DNA of 64,000 nt, from contig NZ_KE383975.1 of NCBI RefSeq assembly GCF_000423085.1, positions 63,796 to 127,795 of the forward strand, given 5' to 3'. The notes below the pieces were generated by a model. It made no database searches. It was given only the letters and a program-made list of their open reading frames with translations, and was not told the origin of the DNA. The position numbers and the translations under genes were made by a program. Below, one piece after another: positions 27,109-35,693 of the stretch; within the stretch, counting starts at the first letter, position 1; each line of letters starts with the position of its first letter. This DNA comes from Granulicoccus phenolivorans DSM 17626 = NBRC 107789 = JCM 15570. GTDB taxonomy: Bacteria > Actinomycetota > Actinomycetes > Propionibacteriales > Propionibacteriaceae.

Positions 27109-27930
27109 ATGGCAGCCGTGCGGGCCCCGGCGGTGGCCGGGACGTTCTATCCGGGCGAGGCGGCGGCGCTGACCAGGACGGTCGATGAGTTGCTGGCCGC
27201 GGCCCCGGCGGCTCGACCTGCGCCGCGGGCGATCATCGTGCCGCACGCGGGCTACATCTACTCCGGATCCACTGCCGCGCGGGCGTACCGGCAGGTCGCC
27301 GCGCAGACCCGGCGAGTGGTCCTGCTGGGGCCCAGTCACCGGGTCCCGGTCGACGGGATGGCGTTGCCCGGGGTCGCCGCGTACGCCACTCCGCTCGGGG
27401 AGGTCCCGCTGGACGCGGAGTTGGTCGCCCGGGCCGAAGCCCAGCCCGGCGTACTGACCGACCCGGTGGCCCATGCGTACGAGCATTCGCTGGAGGTGCA
27501 ACTGCCGTTCCTGCAGCGGGTCCTCGGGGAGTTCACGCTGCTGCCGCTGTCGGTCGGCCGCGCCCGCACCGCCGACGTCGCGGGCGTGATCAACGCGCTG
27601 TGGGATCCGGAGACCCTGGTGGTCATCTCCTCGGACCTGTCGCACTATCACCGGTACGCCGAGGCGCGGCGCCGCGACGAACGCACCCTGGCCCAGATCC
27701 TGGCCGGCGGGCCCGACCTGGACCACTACCAGGCCTGCGGCGCCACCCCGGTGAACGGGATGCTCGTCGCCGCGGCCGGTCGCGGGCTGGCCCCCACCCT
27801 GCTGGGAGCCTGCAATTCCGGCGACACCGCCGGCGATCATGACCGGGTCGTGGGCTACGCCGCGGTGGCGTACTACCCCGACCCCGACGCACCCGACCCC
27901 GACCGGCCCGACCCCGAGGAGACACCATGA
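27109..27930 (+). CDS. amrB: AmmeMemoRadiSam system protein B (MEMO1 family)
   Basis: 273-residue MEMO1-family protein, related in fold to extradiol LigB-type dioxygenases. The expected metal-site residues are visible in VPHAGYIYSG (H46), GPSHRVP, YEHSLEVQLPF, SSDLSHYH and ACNSGDTAGD. In bacteria it occurs with AMMECR1-like and radical SAM partners, exactly as here. The biochemical role in bacteria is not settled to my knowledge. The start appears leaderless. It overlaps amrA by ATGA, and the last 15 residues are a low-complexity Asp/Pro tail. Confidence 0.92.
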   Translation: MAAVRAPAVAGTFYPGEAAALTRTVDELLAAAPAARPAPRAIIVPHAGYIYSGSTAARAYRQVAAQTRRVVLLGPSHRVPVDGMALPGVAAYATPLGEVPLDAELVARAEAQPGVLTDPVAHAYEHSLEVQLPFLQRVLGEFTLLPLSVGRARTADVAGVINALWDPETLVVISSDLSHYHRYAEARRRDERTLAQILAGGPDLDHYQACGATPVNGMLVAAAGRGLAPTLLGACNSGDTAGDHDRVVGYAAVAYYPDPDAPDPDRPDPEETP

Positions 27931-28481
27931 GCACGCTGCCCCCCGACGCCGGAACGATCCTGTTGCCGATCGCCCGGGCGGCGATCGCCGAGCAACTGGG
28001 CGAGAGTGCCCCCGAACCGGACCGGACCGCGCCCTTCCTGGCGGCCGACGGGGCATGCTTCGTGACCCTGCACACCAACGGGCACCTGCGCGGCTGCATC
28101 GGCACGATCGAGCCGCACCGCAGTCTGGGGGAGGACGTTGCCGAGAACGCGATCGCCGCGGCCTTCCGGGATCCCCGGTTCCAGCCGCTGGCCCGCGCGG
28201 AGTACCCGGACATGGTCCTGGAGGTGTCGGTGCTCTCCCCGCGCGAGGAGATTCGGTTCGCCGACCGGGCCGATGCGTACGCCCAGATCCGGCCGGGGAT
28301 CGACGGGATCCTGTTCACCGCCGGGTTCCACCGGGCGACCTTCCTGCCGCAGGTCTGGGCGCAGATGGCGACGGTGGAGGAATTCATGGGGGCCCTGCTG
28401 CGCAAGGCGGGGCTGACTCACGACTACTGGTCCGACGGGGTCAAGCTGGAGCGCTACACCGTCGAGTCCTTCGAAGAATAG
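27927..28481 (+). CDS. amrA: AmmeMemoRadiSam system protein A (AMMECR1 family)
   Basis: 184-residue AMMECR1-domain protein. The family signature LRGCIGTIEP is at about residues 51-60, followed by AFRDPRFQPL and the FLPQVWAQ segment. The strictly conserved Cys in RGCIG suggests a thiol-dependent role, but no activity is established. It is the middle gene of the trio, overlapping amrB and followed after 24 bp by the radical SAM gene. Confidence 0.92.
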   Translation: MSTLPPDAGTILLPIARAAIAEQLGESAPEPDRTAPFLAADGACFVTLHTNGHLRGCIGTIEPHRSLGEDVAENAIAAAFRDPRFQPLARAEYPDMVLEVSVLSPREEIRFADRADAYAQIRPGIDGILFTAGFHRATFLPQVWAQMATVEEFMGALLRKAGLTHDYWSDGVKLERYTVESFEE

Positions 28482-28505
28482 GTACACATCGGTGGAGGGA
28501 TGACG

Positions 28506-29576
28506 ATGTCCGGGTACGAGGGTCGCTGGTGGCAGCGACTGGAGGACGGTCGCATCGAATGCGACCTGTGTCCGCGGCACTGTCGGCTGCGCGACGGGCA
28601 GCGCGGATTCTGCTTCGTCCGGATCCGGGAGGGGGACGCGATGGTGCTGGACACCTACGGCCGGTCCTCGGGGTTCTGCATCGATCCGATCGAGAAGAAG
28701 CCGCTGAACCATTTCTATCCGGGCACCTCGGTGTTCTCCTTCGGGACCGCCGGCTGCAACCTGGGGTGCAAGTTCTGCCAGAACTGGGACATCTCGAAAT
28801 CCCGCGAGCAGGACCGGCTGCTGGATCAGGCGTCGCCGGACCAGATCGCCCGGACCGCGGCCGACTGGGGCTGTGACTCGGTGGCCTTCACCTACAACGA
28901 CCCGGTGATCTTCGCCGAGTACGCGATCGACACCGCCGACGCCTGCCACCGGCGGGGTCTGAACGCGGTCGCGGTCACCGCCGGCTACATCTGCGCCGAG
29001 CCGCGGGCGGAGATGTTCGCCCACCTCGACGCAGCGAACGTGGATCTGAAGGCGTTCACCGAGAAGTTCTACTTCACGATCAGCGGCGGCGCGCACCTGC
29101 AACCGGTGCTGGAAACCCTGAAGTACCTGGTGCACGAGACCGACGTGTGGACCGAGATCACCACGCTGCTGATCCCCGACGCGAACGACTCCGATGCCGA
29201 GATCACCGCCCTGGCCGAATGGGTCGGCACCGAACTCGGGCCCGACGTGCCGCTGCACTTCAGCGCCTTCCACCCCGACTTCCGGATGCGGGATCGCCCG
29301 CCCACCCCGAAGCGCACCCTGATCCGGGCCCGCGACATCGCACTGCGAACCGGGCTGCGGTTCGTCTACACCGGCAACGTGCACCACGCCGCCGGCGACA
29401 CCACGCTGTGCCCCGAGTGCGGCCGCGCCCTGATCGAGCGGGACTGGTACGCCATCAACGCCTACCGGCTGGACGAGCAGGGCCGCTGCGTCTGCGGTTA
29501 TCGGCCGCCGGGCCGGTTCGCCGCCCAACCGGGGCACTACGGCCCGCACCGGATCCCGGTCCACATCGCCGGCTGA
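28506..29576 (+). CDS. amrS: AmmeMemoRadiSam system radical SAM enzyme
   Basis: 356-residue radical SAM enzyme. The SAM-cluster motif is CNLGCKFC (C84, C88, C91). An N-terminal cysteine group (C19, C22, C26, C36) and a C-terminal pair of zinc-ribbon-like motifs, CPEC and CVCG, flank the core, as usual in this family, which resembles pyruvate-formate lyase activases. ATG 28506 has GGAGG with 7-nt spacing and is preferred to ATG 28500, which abuts that box. The target is probably a partner protein such as AmrB (inference). Confidence 0.92.
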   Translation: MSGYEGRWWQRLEDGRIECDLCPRHCRLRDGQRGFCFVRIREGDAMVLDTYGRSSGFCIDPIEKKPLNHFYPGTSVFSFGTAGCNLGCKFCQNWDISKSREQDRLLDQASPDQIARTAADWGCDSVAFTYNDPVIFAEYAIDTADACHRRGLNAVAVTAGYICAEPRAEMFAHLDAANVDLKAFTEKFYFTISGGAHLQPVLETLKYLVHETDVWTEITTLLIPDANDSDAEITALAEWVGTELGPDVPLHFSAFHPDFRMRDRPPTPKRTLIRARDIALRTGLRFVYTGNVHHAAGDTTLCPECGRALIERDWYAINAYRLDEQGRCVCGYRPPGRFAAQPGHYGPHRIPVHIAG

Positions 29577-29611
29577 CCAGGCGGCACCGGGCACGATGAC
29601 AACCGGGGCAC

Positions 29612-29627
29612 GATGACAACTGTCATC
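29612..29627. promoter_or_regulatory. Perfect 16-bp palindrome, likely response-regulator operator
   Basis: GATGACAACTGTCATC has perfect 7-bp arms and a 2-bp centre. A further half copy, CACGATGACAAC, lies about 18 bp upstream, forming a direct repeat with the left arm. It is 58 bp before the ABC transporter gene whose operon ends in a LuxR-type response regulator, so autoregulation through this site is likely (inference). Confidence 0.6.
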
Positions 29628-29684
29628 CCCCGGTCGTGACAGCCGACAGATCCGCCACGCGACGATCCCGGCGACGCTGGAGAC

Positions 29685-30629
29685 ATGACAGAAACCAGCA
29701 TCCCCGCCCGGGCCGCCCCCGCGATCCGGACCCACGACCTCGCTCGGCATTTCGGTGCGGTGCCGGCCGTCGACGGCATCGACCTGCAGATCGACCGCGG
29801 CGAGATCGTCGCGCTGCTCGGACCCAACGGGGCCGGCAAGACCACCCTGTTGGACCTGGTTCTCGGCTTCACCGCCCCGTCGGCCGGGACCGTGAGCGTC
29901 CTCGGTCGGCAGCCGCGCCGGGCCGTGGCCGCCGGTGCGGTCGGCGCGGTGCTGCAGACCGATGGCCTGCTGCACGACCTGACCGTACGCGAGACGGTCG
30001 CGATGATCGCCGCCTGCCAGCGGCACCACCTCCCGGTGGCCGAGGTCCTCGAGCGCGCCGGGATCAGTGCCATCGCCGGCCGGAAGGTGAACAAGTGCTC
30101 CGGCGGGGAGCAGCAGCGGCTGCGCTTCGCCCTCGCCCTGCTCACCGAACCGGACCTGATGCTGTTGGACGAACCCACCGCCGGGATGGACGTCCGCGCC
30201 CGGACCGAGTTCTGGGCCGCCATGCATGCCGAGGCCGAACGCGGCCGCACCATCGTGTTCGCCACCCACTACCTGCAGGAGGCCGCCGACTTCGCCGACC
30301 GGATCGTGCTGCTGGGTGCCGGCCGGGTGCTCGTCGACGGGACGGTCGCCGAGGTCACCGCCCGCGGACGCCGCACCCTCAGCTGTGACTGGCTGGCCGC
30401 CGAGGCCCCGGCCCGGTTCGCCGACCGCACCGGCCTCGCGGACCCGCCGCAGATCGAGGACGGCCGGGTCCGGTTCACCACCCAGCGCACCGACGCGCTG
30501 GCCCGGACCATCCTCACCGAAGAACTGGGACGCAACCTCGAAGTCACCGCGGCCTCCCTGGACGAGGTGTTCCTGGATCTGACCAGCGAGCCGACCGGCC
30601 CGCGTACCACCGAACCCGCAGGAGTCTGA
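29685..30629 (+). CDS. ABC transporter ATP-binding protein
   Basis: 314-residue ATPase of the DrrA/CcmA type. Walker A is GPNGAGKTT with K52, the signature is CSGGEQQRLRFA and Walker B is LMLLDEPTAGMD. A C-terminal 80-residue accessory region is typical of drug or lantibiotic exporters. It pairs with the permease starting 2 bp after its stop. First gene of a four-gene operon with histidine kinase and response regulator, a layout common for antibiotic-stress detoxification modules. Confidence 0.93.
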   Translation: MTETSIPARAAPAIRTHDLARHFGAVPAVDGIDLQIDRGEIVALLGPNGAGKTTLLDLVLGFTAPSAGTVSVLGRQPRRAVAAGAVGAVLQTDGLLHDLTVRETVAMIAACQRHHLPVAEVLERAGISAIAGRKVNKCSGGEQQRLRFALALLTEPDLMLLDEPTAGMDVRARTEFWAAMHAEAERGRTIVFATHYLQEAADFADRIVLLGAGRVLVDGTVAEVTARGRRTLSCDWLAAEAPARFADRTGLADPPQIEDGRVRFTTQRTDALARTILTEELGRNLEVTAASLDEVFLDLTSEPTGPRTTEPAGV

Positions 30630-30630
30630 G

Positions 30631-31476
30631 ATGACCAGCACGGCTGACCTGAGCAGCACGTCCGACCTGACCGGGACAGCCACCGCCCGCCATCGGCCGG
30701 GTGGGACGGCCGGCATCATCGCGCGCTACGCCGGCTGGGACCTGCGCCGCAACATTCGGATGTTCGAGTCCACCTTCTTCATCATCATGCTCCCGGCCGC
30801 GCTGTACCTGGTGTTCGGCGCCATGTCCGGGTTCGGTGACCTGCCCGTCGGGCACGGCAACGTCGCGGCGTACAGCATGGTCTCGATCGCGCTCTACGGA
30901 GCGGTCACCGCGATGACCGCGATCGCCGGGTCCGCGGCCATCGAGCGGCAGCGCGGCTGGGGCCGCCAACTCGGCCTGACCAACCTGTCCGGGGCGGGCT
31001 ATCTGACCGGGAAGACGCTGGTCGGCCTGGGCATGGCAGTGCTGCCGATCGTGGTCGTGTTCGTCGTTGGCGCGGTGACCGGTGCCCGCTTCGACCAGCC
31101 GTGGCGCTGGGGGCTGAGCGGCGCGCTGATCCTGCTCGGGGCGCTGCCCTTCGCGCTGTACGGGCTGGCGGCCGCCCTGCTGTTCCGCAGTGAGGCGGCG
31201 ATCTCGGCCGCGTCGGGACTGATGGTGGTGCTGGCCTTCTTCGGCAACCTGTTCGTCCCGTTGTCCGGCGTCCTGCTCGACATCGCCCGGTTCACCCCGT
31301 TGTACGGCAGTGCGGCGCTGGCCCGCTGGCCGATGCTGGGCGGGGAGGTGATCGACGTGGGCGCCGGGGCGCAGCACGATCCGCTGTGGTGGGTGCTGGC
31401 TAATGTGGTGACATGGACGGTGATCTTCGGCCTGCTGTGCGCCGGGGGCGCGCGGCGGCGAACCGGCCGGGCATGA
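30631..31476 (+). CDS. ABC-2 type transporter permease
   Basis: 281-residue membrane protein with six hydrophobic segments after an N-terminal Thr/Ser-rich cytoplasmic stretch; the second is ESTFFIIMLPAALYLVFGAM. It would form the membrane channel with the preceding ATPase. GGAG lies 6 nt upstream of the ATG. Its stop overlaps the histidine kinase start as ATGA. The substrate is unknown. Confidence 0.9.
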   Translation: MTSTADLSSTSDLTGTATARHRPGGTAGIIARYAGWDLRRNIRMFESTFFIIMLPAALYLVFGAMSGFGDLPVGHGNVAAYSMVSIALYGAVTAMTAIAGSAAIERQRGWGRQLGLTNLSGAGYLTGKTLVGLGMAVLPIVVVFVVGAVTGARFDQPWRWGLSGALILLGALPFALYGLAAALLFRSEAAISAASGLMVVLAFFGNLFVPLSGVLLDIARFTPLYGSAALARWPMLGGEVIDVGAGAQHDPLWWVLANVVTWTVIFGLLCAGGARRRTGRA

Positions 31477-32621
31477 CGACAACGACACAACCCGGACGGC
31501 TCCGCGTGGCGGACTACGCCGACCTGATCCCCGATCGGGCCACCGGCGCGGACCGTCACGCGGTGCTGCTCGGCAGTTGTCCCTGGCTGCTGTTCCTGGT
31601 GTGGCCGGCGTTCGTGATCGTGATCGCCGAGACGCCGGTCGGCTGGAAAGTGTTGGGCCTGGCCGGGATCGGCCTGTTCGTGGTGACCTATATGCAGGCG
31701 ATGCTGCACCCGCGGCTGTTCCCGGCGCTGCCGCGTTGGGTGAGTACGCTGTGCTTCAGCGTGGTCCTGGTCCTGGCGGCGGCGATGATGCTGCCGGCGG
31801 CCGGTATCAGTGCGTTGAACACCACGGCCTATCTGTGCGCGTTGTGGATCTTCTGCCACCGGCTGTCGCTGGGGCTGCCGGTCGCCCTGGGGTGGATCGG
31901 GCTGGCGCTGCTGGTCATGGCGCTGATCGACGGTGACGTCGTCGTCTGGGCCGTGATCGTGCTGCTGATCAGCCTGATCATGATGCTGCTGATCCGCTTC
32001 GGGGCGTCCCGGGAGGAAGCGGGACGACTGCTCAGCCAGGAACTCAACCTGTCCCAACAACGGGAGGAACTGGCCCGCGACGTCCACGACGTGCTCGGGC
32101 ACTCCCTCACTGTGGTCACCGTCAAGGCCGAACTGGCCCGCCGGCTGGTGCACACCGACCCCGACCGGGCCGCCCGGGAACTCGACGATCTGCTGGGGAT
32201 CACCCGCGGTGCCCTGGGGGAGGTCCGGGCGACGGTCGGCCGGTTGGCCCGCCCGGAGCTCGGCGGCCAACTGCTCGCGGCCGATCAGGCGCTGACGGCG
32301 GCCGGGATCGCCCCTACGCTCCCGTCCCCGGCGGCGGTCCGCGCTATCCCGGCCGAGCAACAGGAACTGTTCGCCTGGTGCGTCCGGGACGCCGTGACGA
32401 ATGTCGTCCGCCACTCCGGCGCCCGGCGCTGCACCGTGACCTGCGTCCCGGGACTGTTGCGGGTCACCGATGACGGCGTGGGCCCCGGCGACGGCACGGC
32501 GTCCGGTTCGGGGCTGGCCGGGATGCGCGCCCGGGCCGCCGAGGTGGGCGGTACCGTCGTGGTGAGTGCGCACCGGCCCGGCGCCGTGCGGCCGGGGACC
32601 CGGGTGGAGGTGCGGGTGTGA
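31473..32621 (+). CDS. DesK-type sensor histidine kinase
   Basis: 382-residue membrane kinase. About five hydrophobic helices (residues 30-175) precede a HisKA_3 dimerisation domain with phospho-acceptor H205 in ARDVHDVLGHS. The ATPase end shows DAVTNVVRHSGA (N-box) and DDGVGPGDG plus GSGLAGMRARA (G-boxes). With a short extracellular portion it probably senses membrane state or its own transporter. The ATG overlaps the permease stop and the response regulator starts in its stop (GTGA). Confidence 0.92.
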   Translation: MTTTTQPGRLRVADYADLIPDRATGADRHAVLLGSCPWLLFLVWPAFVIVIAETPVGWKVLGLAGIGLFVVTYMQAMLHPRLFPALPRWVSTLCFSVVLVLAAAMMLPAAGISALNTTAYLCALWIFCHRLSLGLPVALGWIGLALLVMALIDGDVVVWAVIVLLISLIMMLLIRFGASREEAGRLLSQELNLSQQREELARDVHDVLGHSLTVVTVKAELARRLVHTDPDRAARELDDLLGITRGALGEVRATVGRLARPELGGQLLAADQALTAAGIAPTLPSPAAVRAIPAEQQELFAWCVRDAVTNVVRHSGARRCTVTCVPGLLRVTDDGVGPGDGTASGSGLAGMRARAAEVGGTVVVSAHRPGAVRPGTRVEVRV

Positions 32622-33232
32622 GTACGCCGATCCGGCTCGTGATCGCCGACGACCAGGCGATGGTCCGCGGCGCGCTGGCCGCCCTGCTCGATCTGGAACC
32701 CGACCTCGAGGTCGTCGGCCAGGTCGGGGACGGCGCGGCTGCGGTCCGGGCCGTGGTGGAGGTGGGTGCCGATGTCGTCCTGCTCGACATCGAGATGCCG
32801 GGACTCGACGGGATCGCGGCCGCCCGAGCGATCAGCGACGGCCCGTCGGGCTGCCGCAGCCTGATCGTCACCACCTTCGGCCGGCCGGGCTATCTGCGCC
32901 GCGCGCTGGATGCCGGCGCGTCCGGCTTCATCGTCAAGGACACCCCGGCCGAGAAGCTCGCCGACGCCGTACGCCGGGTCCACGCCGGGCTGATCGTGGT
33001 GGACCCGGCCCTGGCCGAGGAGTCGCTGGTCGCCGGCGCGAACCCGCTCACCGATCGGGAACAGCAGGTGCTGCGCGAGGCCCGGCACGGGGCCAGCGTC
33101 CGCGACATCGCCACGACACTGTTCCTGTCGCCCGGGACGGTCCGGAACCATCTGTCCGCCGCGATCCACAAGACCCAGGCGGGCAATCGGACCGAGGCGG
33201 CCCGGGTCGCCACCGAGCGTGGCTGGCTCTGA
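32618..33232 (+). CDS. NarL/LuxR-type response regulator
   Basis: 204-residue regulator with a receiver domain (phospho-acceptor D57 in VVLLDIEMPG, conserved K in FIVKDTPAEK) and a C-terminal LuxR helix-turn-helix (LTDREQQVLREARHG through LSPGTVRNHLSAAI). GTG start inside the kinase stop. It probably binds the palindrome at 29612-29627 and controls the whole operon. Confidence 0.93.
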   Translation: MSTPIRLVIADDQAMVRGALAALLDLEPDLEVVGQVGDGAAAVRAVVEVGADVVLLDIEMPGLDGIAAARAISDGPSGCRSLIVTTFGRPGYLRRALDAGASGFIVKDTPAEKLADAVRRVHAGLIVVDPALAEESLVAGANPLTDREQQVLREARHGASVRDIATTLFLSPGTVRNHLSAAIHKTQAGNRTEAARVATERGWL

Positions 33233-33243
33233 CCCCCGGACCC

Positions 33244-33271
33244 AGAACAAACCCTGTGGTATAGTGTGTTC
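33244..33271 (+). promoter_or_regulatory. Promoter/operator candidate before the DUF35-thiolase pair
   Basis: TATAGT at 33260-33265 is a good -10 box, about 70 bp upstream of the DUF35 gene. It is embedded in a dyad, GAACA (33246-33250 region) and TGTTC about 20 bp later. No strong -35 is visible, so an activator may be needed. This is the left-most promoter of the catabolic island. Confidence 0.35.
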
Positions 33272-33333
33272 TCGGCGACGGCGCCCACTGCCCGTGCGTG
33301 CTCGTCGGACCCGTTCTGAGGAGTGCGTACGAC

Positions 33334-33762
33334 ATGGCGAGTGATGTGAAACCCGTTCCGAAACCGACCGCAGCGGATCAACCCTACTGGGACGGGCTGG
33401 CCGAGCACCGGGTGGTGCTGGCCCGCTGCACCGCGTGCGGCACCTACAGCCAGCGCCTGCCCATGCTGTGCCACAACTGCACCGGCGAGGAGTTCGCCTG
33501 GTCGCAGGTCAGCGGACGGGGATCGATCTACACCTACACGGTGGCCCGGCAGTCCTGGGTCGAAGGATTCGCCGAGGAGATCCCGTACGTCGTGGTTTCG
33601 GTGGCGCTGGAGGAGCAGCCGGACACCTACCTCACCACCAATCTGGTCGGCGACTACGACCTCGACGAACTGGACCTCGGTCTGCCCGTCGTGGCCGAGT
33701 TCGAGGCGCGCGGCGATGCCACCCTGCTGCAATTCCGGCTGGATCGGAGCACCCATGTCTGA
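33334..33762 (+). CDS. DUF35 (Zn-ribbon OB-fold) partner protein
   Basis: 142-residue acyl-CoA-associated DUF35 protein. The rubredoxin-like zinc ribbon is C32-x2-C35 and C46-x2-C49 (CTAC, CHNC), followed by an OB-fold. In steroid side-chain breakdown such proteins (for example the DUF35 part of ChsH2) form complexes with thiolase-fold aldolases, and here the next gene is exactly that type. GAGGAG 10 nt upstream supports ATG 33334; an upstream in-frame start at 33298 has no such box. The stop overlaps the next gene by 8 bp. Confidence 0.88.
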   Translation: MASDVKPVPKPTAADQPYWDGLAEHRVVLARCTACGTYSQRLPMLCHNCTGEEFAWSQVSGRGSIYTYTVARQSWVEGFAEEIPYVVVSVALEEQPDTYLTTNLVGDYDLDELDLGLPVVAEFEARGDATLLQFRLDRSTHV

Positions 33763-34975
33763 GACCACTACACCCAACAAGGTCGCCATCGTCGGCGTGG
33801 GGTTCTCCGAGATCGGGCGGCGGCTGGACCGGCCCTTGGGCCTGCTGGCCGTGGACGCGGCCCGCGCCGCCATCGCCGATGCCGGGCTGACCCTGGCCGA
33901 CATCGACGGCGTATCGACCTTCCCGATGTTCCCCAGCGGCAACACCGGCGAGACCGGTGAGGGCATCAGCACCGTCGGCACCTCCTGGATGATCCACAAC
34001 CTGGGCATGTCCAACGTCCGCTGGTGGGCGGAATCCCAGATGGGCAACATCAGCACCTCGATCGAGCAGGCCGCGATGGCGATCGAGACCGGGCGCTGCG
34101 ACTACGCCCTGGTCTGGCGGGCGATGCACATGCCGCGGACCGGCAGCTACCACGGCAGCTGGGGGCAGGACGCGGCGCAGGGCGCCGGTGCCTTCACCTT
34201 CCCCTACGGCCATGTGGCCGCGGCCCCGATGGGGTACGCGCTGTCCTACATGCGTTACCTGAAGCTGTACGGCGCCGAGCGCAAGCACCTGGGGACGCTG
34301 GCGGTTACCCAGCGCAAGGGGGCCAACCTCAACCCGCGGGCCTTCTTCCGGGACAAGCCGCTGACCCTGGATGAGTACCTGAACGCGCGGATGATCGCCG
34401 ACCCGATGTGCCTGTTCGACTGCGACATCCCGGTCGACGGGGCGGCGGCGATCGTGCTGACTCGGGCCGACCGGGCCAAGGATCTGCCGCACCCGCCGGC
34501 ATACATCACCGGCCTGGGTCAGGCGGGTTACCTGAAGGGGACCGCGCCGATCAATCTGGTCGGCCAGGGGCCGGGGTTGTTCGAGGAGATGTACCACACC
34601 GCCGGGACCCTCGGTAAGGGAATCTGGGAGTCCTCCGGGTTGCGGCCGGAGGAGGTCAATGCGGCCATGCTCTACGACGGCTGGGCGCCAGACGTCTACT
34701 TCTGGCTGGAGGGCCTCGGCTTCTGCGGACGCGGCGAGGCCTGGCAGTTCATCCAGGACGGCCGGATCGACATCGACGGGGACTTCCCGATCAACACCTT
34801 CGGCGGCAACCTGAGTGAGGGACGGCTGCACGGGATGGGGCACTGGATCGAGGCGACACTGCAGATCCAGGGACGCGCCGGGCAGCGACAGATCCGGACC
34901 GCGGAGAACATCCTGGTGGCCACCGGCCTCACCTTCCACGGCTCCGGAGCCATGCTCAGCCGTAATCCACGGTAG
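33755..34975 (+). CDS. Thiolase-fold lipid-transfer/aldolase-like protein (Ltp2-like)
   Basis: 406-residue thiolase-superfamily protein. It starts with the family strand NKVAIVGVGFSEIGRR, and has GRCDYALVWR and a C-terminal GGNLSEGRLHGMGHW in place of the thiolase GGxxxxGHPxG. The N-terminal nucleophilic Cys of true thiolases is absent: the matching region is ESQMGNISTSIEQ. Loss of that Cys and the adjacent DUF35 gene match Ltp2-type retro-aldolases, which split a beta-hydroxy acyl-CoA. Predicted role: carbon-carbon cleavage in the island's pathway, probably on a CoA ester (inference). Confidence 0.82.
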   Translation: MSETTTPNKVAIVGVGFSEIGRRLDRPLGLLAVDAARAAIADAGLTLADIDGVSTFPMFPSGNTGETGEGISTVGTSWMIHNLGMSNVRWWAESQMGNISTSIEQAAMAIETGRCDYALVWRAMHMPRTGSYHGSWGQDAAQGAGAFTFPYGHVAAAPMGYALSYMRYLKLYGAERKHLGTLAVTQRKGANLNPRAFFRDKPLTLDEYLNARMIADPMCLFDCDIPVDGAAAIVLTRADRAKDLPHPPAYITGLGQAGYLKGTAPINLVGQGPGLFEEMYHTAGTLGKGIWESSGLRPEEVNAAMLYDGWAPDVYFWLEGLGFCGRGEAWQFIQDGRIDIDGDFPINTFGGNLSEGRLHGMGHWIEATLQIQGRAGQRQIRTAENILVATGLTFHGSGAMLSRNPR

Positions 34976-35047
34976 GCCCCGCCTGGCCGGCCGATCCCGC
35001 GGCCGCCGGATCAGCGTTCTGCGCCGGTCCGGCGGTCGCGGGTTTTT

Positions 35048-35174
35048 CGGTGCCCGCGGACCGGAGGCGCACCGGCCGGGTGGGCGGATCCTGCCACTGC
35101 GTTGCCCTCGAACCACGAAATCGGCCGAATCGAACCGACTGGTGGCAGGATCGGCCCACCGGATCCGCGTCACG
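35048..35174. repeat. Stem-loop repeat, copy 1
   Basis: About 127 bp, repeated 446 bp downstream with only scattered substitutions. Arm GTGGGCGGATCCTGCCAC (35080-35097) pairs with GTGGCAGGATCGGCCCAC (35142-35159), 17 of 18 positions, around a 44-nt loop. No target-site duplication or transposase is visible. Confidence 0.85.
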
Positions 35175-35493
35175 GGGTGTCAGCGGCGGGGGTCGGCGGG
35201 TCAGCGCCACCGGGCGAGCACGTCGACACAGCGGAGCACCGTCGTCACGGTGATCGAATCAGCGCTGCTGGACCCGCTGCCACCGGTCGGTTCGTCCGGT
35301 GTTCCCGCCAAGGGCGAGCTCACGTGTGCGTTCGCGGGCCGATACCATGTTTCGTGGGCCGCGATCGGGTTCGCGGGCGCTGCAGGAGCCGCGCACTGCA
35401 CGTCGACCCGGGAGCCGCACCGGGACACGCGCATCGCGCTTGGACCCGCGAATCGTCTCGGGACCCGCGAACCGCACGGGCCCCGCACGACAC

Positions 35494-35620
35494 CGGTGGC
35501 CGCGGACGGGAGGCGCACCGGCCGGGTGGGCGGATCCTGCCACTGCGTTGCCCTCCAACCACGAAATCGGCCGAAACGGACCGGCTGGTGGCAGGATCGG
35601 CCCACCGGATCCGCGTCACC
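35494..35620. repeat. Stem-loop repeat, copy 2
   Basis: Direct copy of the element at 35048-35174. The arms lie at 35526-35543 and 35588-35605 and are identical to those of copy 1, while the loop carries several changes, including CTCGAACC to CTCCAACC and AATCGAACC to AAACGGACC. Conserved arms with a drifting loop suggest that the stem is what matters. Confidence 0.85.
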
Positions 35621-35693
35621 GGGCCCGTCCACCGAGTCAGCGACAAGAGCCCTGGGCCAGCCGGGTAAGACTGCGCCGGCAATCGGGCACACG

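Larger units (their letters stand above)
34976..35693. other. 718-bp non-coding, repeat-bearing intergenic region
   Basis: I find no convincing gene between the thiolase-fold gene and the ferredoxin terminator. Open frames here are GC-driven, Arg/Pro-rich and without domains or ribosome-binding sites. The region holds two copies of a long stem-loop repeat, described separately, separated by about 320 bp of unique sequence containing GGGTTCGCGGGCGCTGCAGG, which loosely resembles the left-edge repeats of this window. Confidence 0.6.

Noticed and set aside
35080-35159. tRNA-like T-loop word GGTTCGATTC on the minus strand of the stem-loop repeat
   Set aside because: The second copy has lost the word, and the flanking stem is 18 bp long rather than a 7-bp acceptor with cloverleaf arms.
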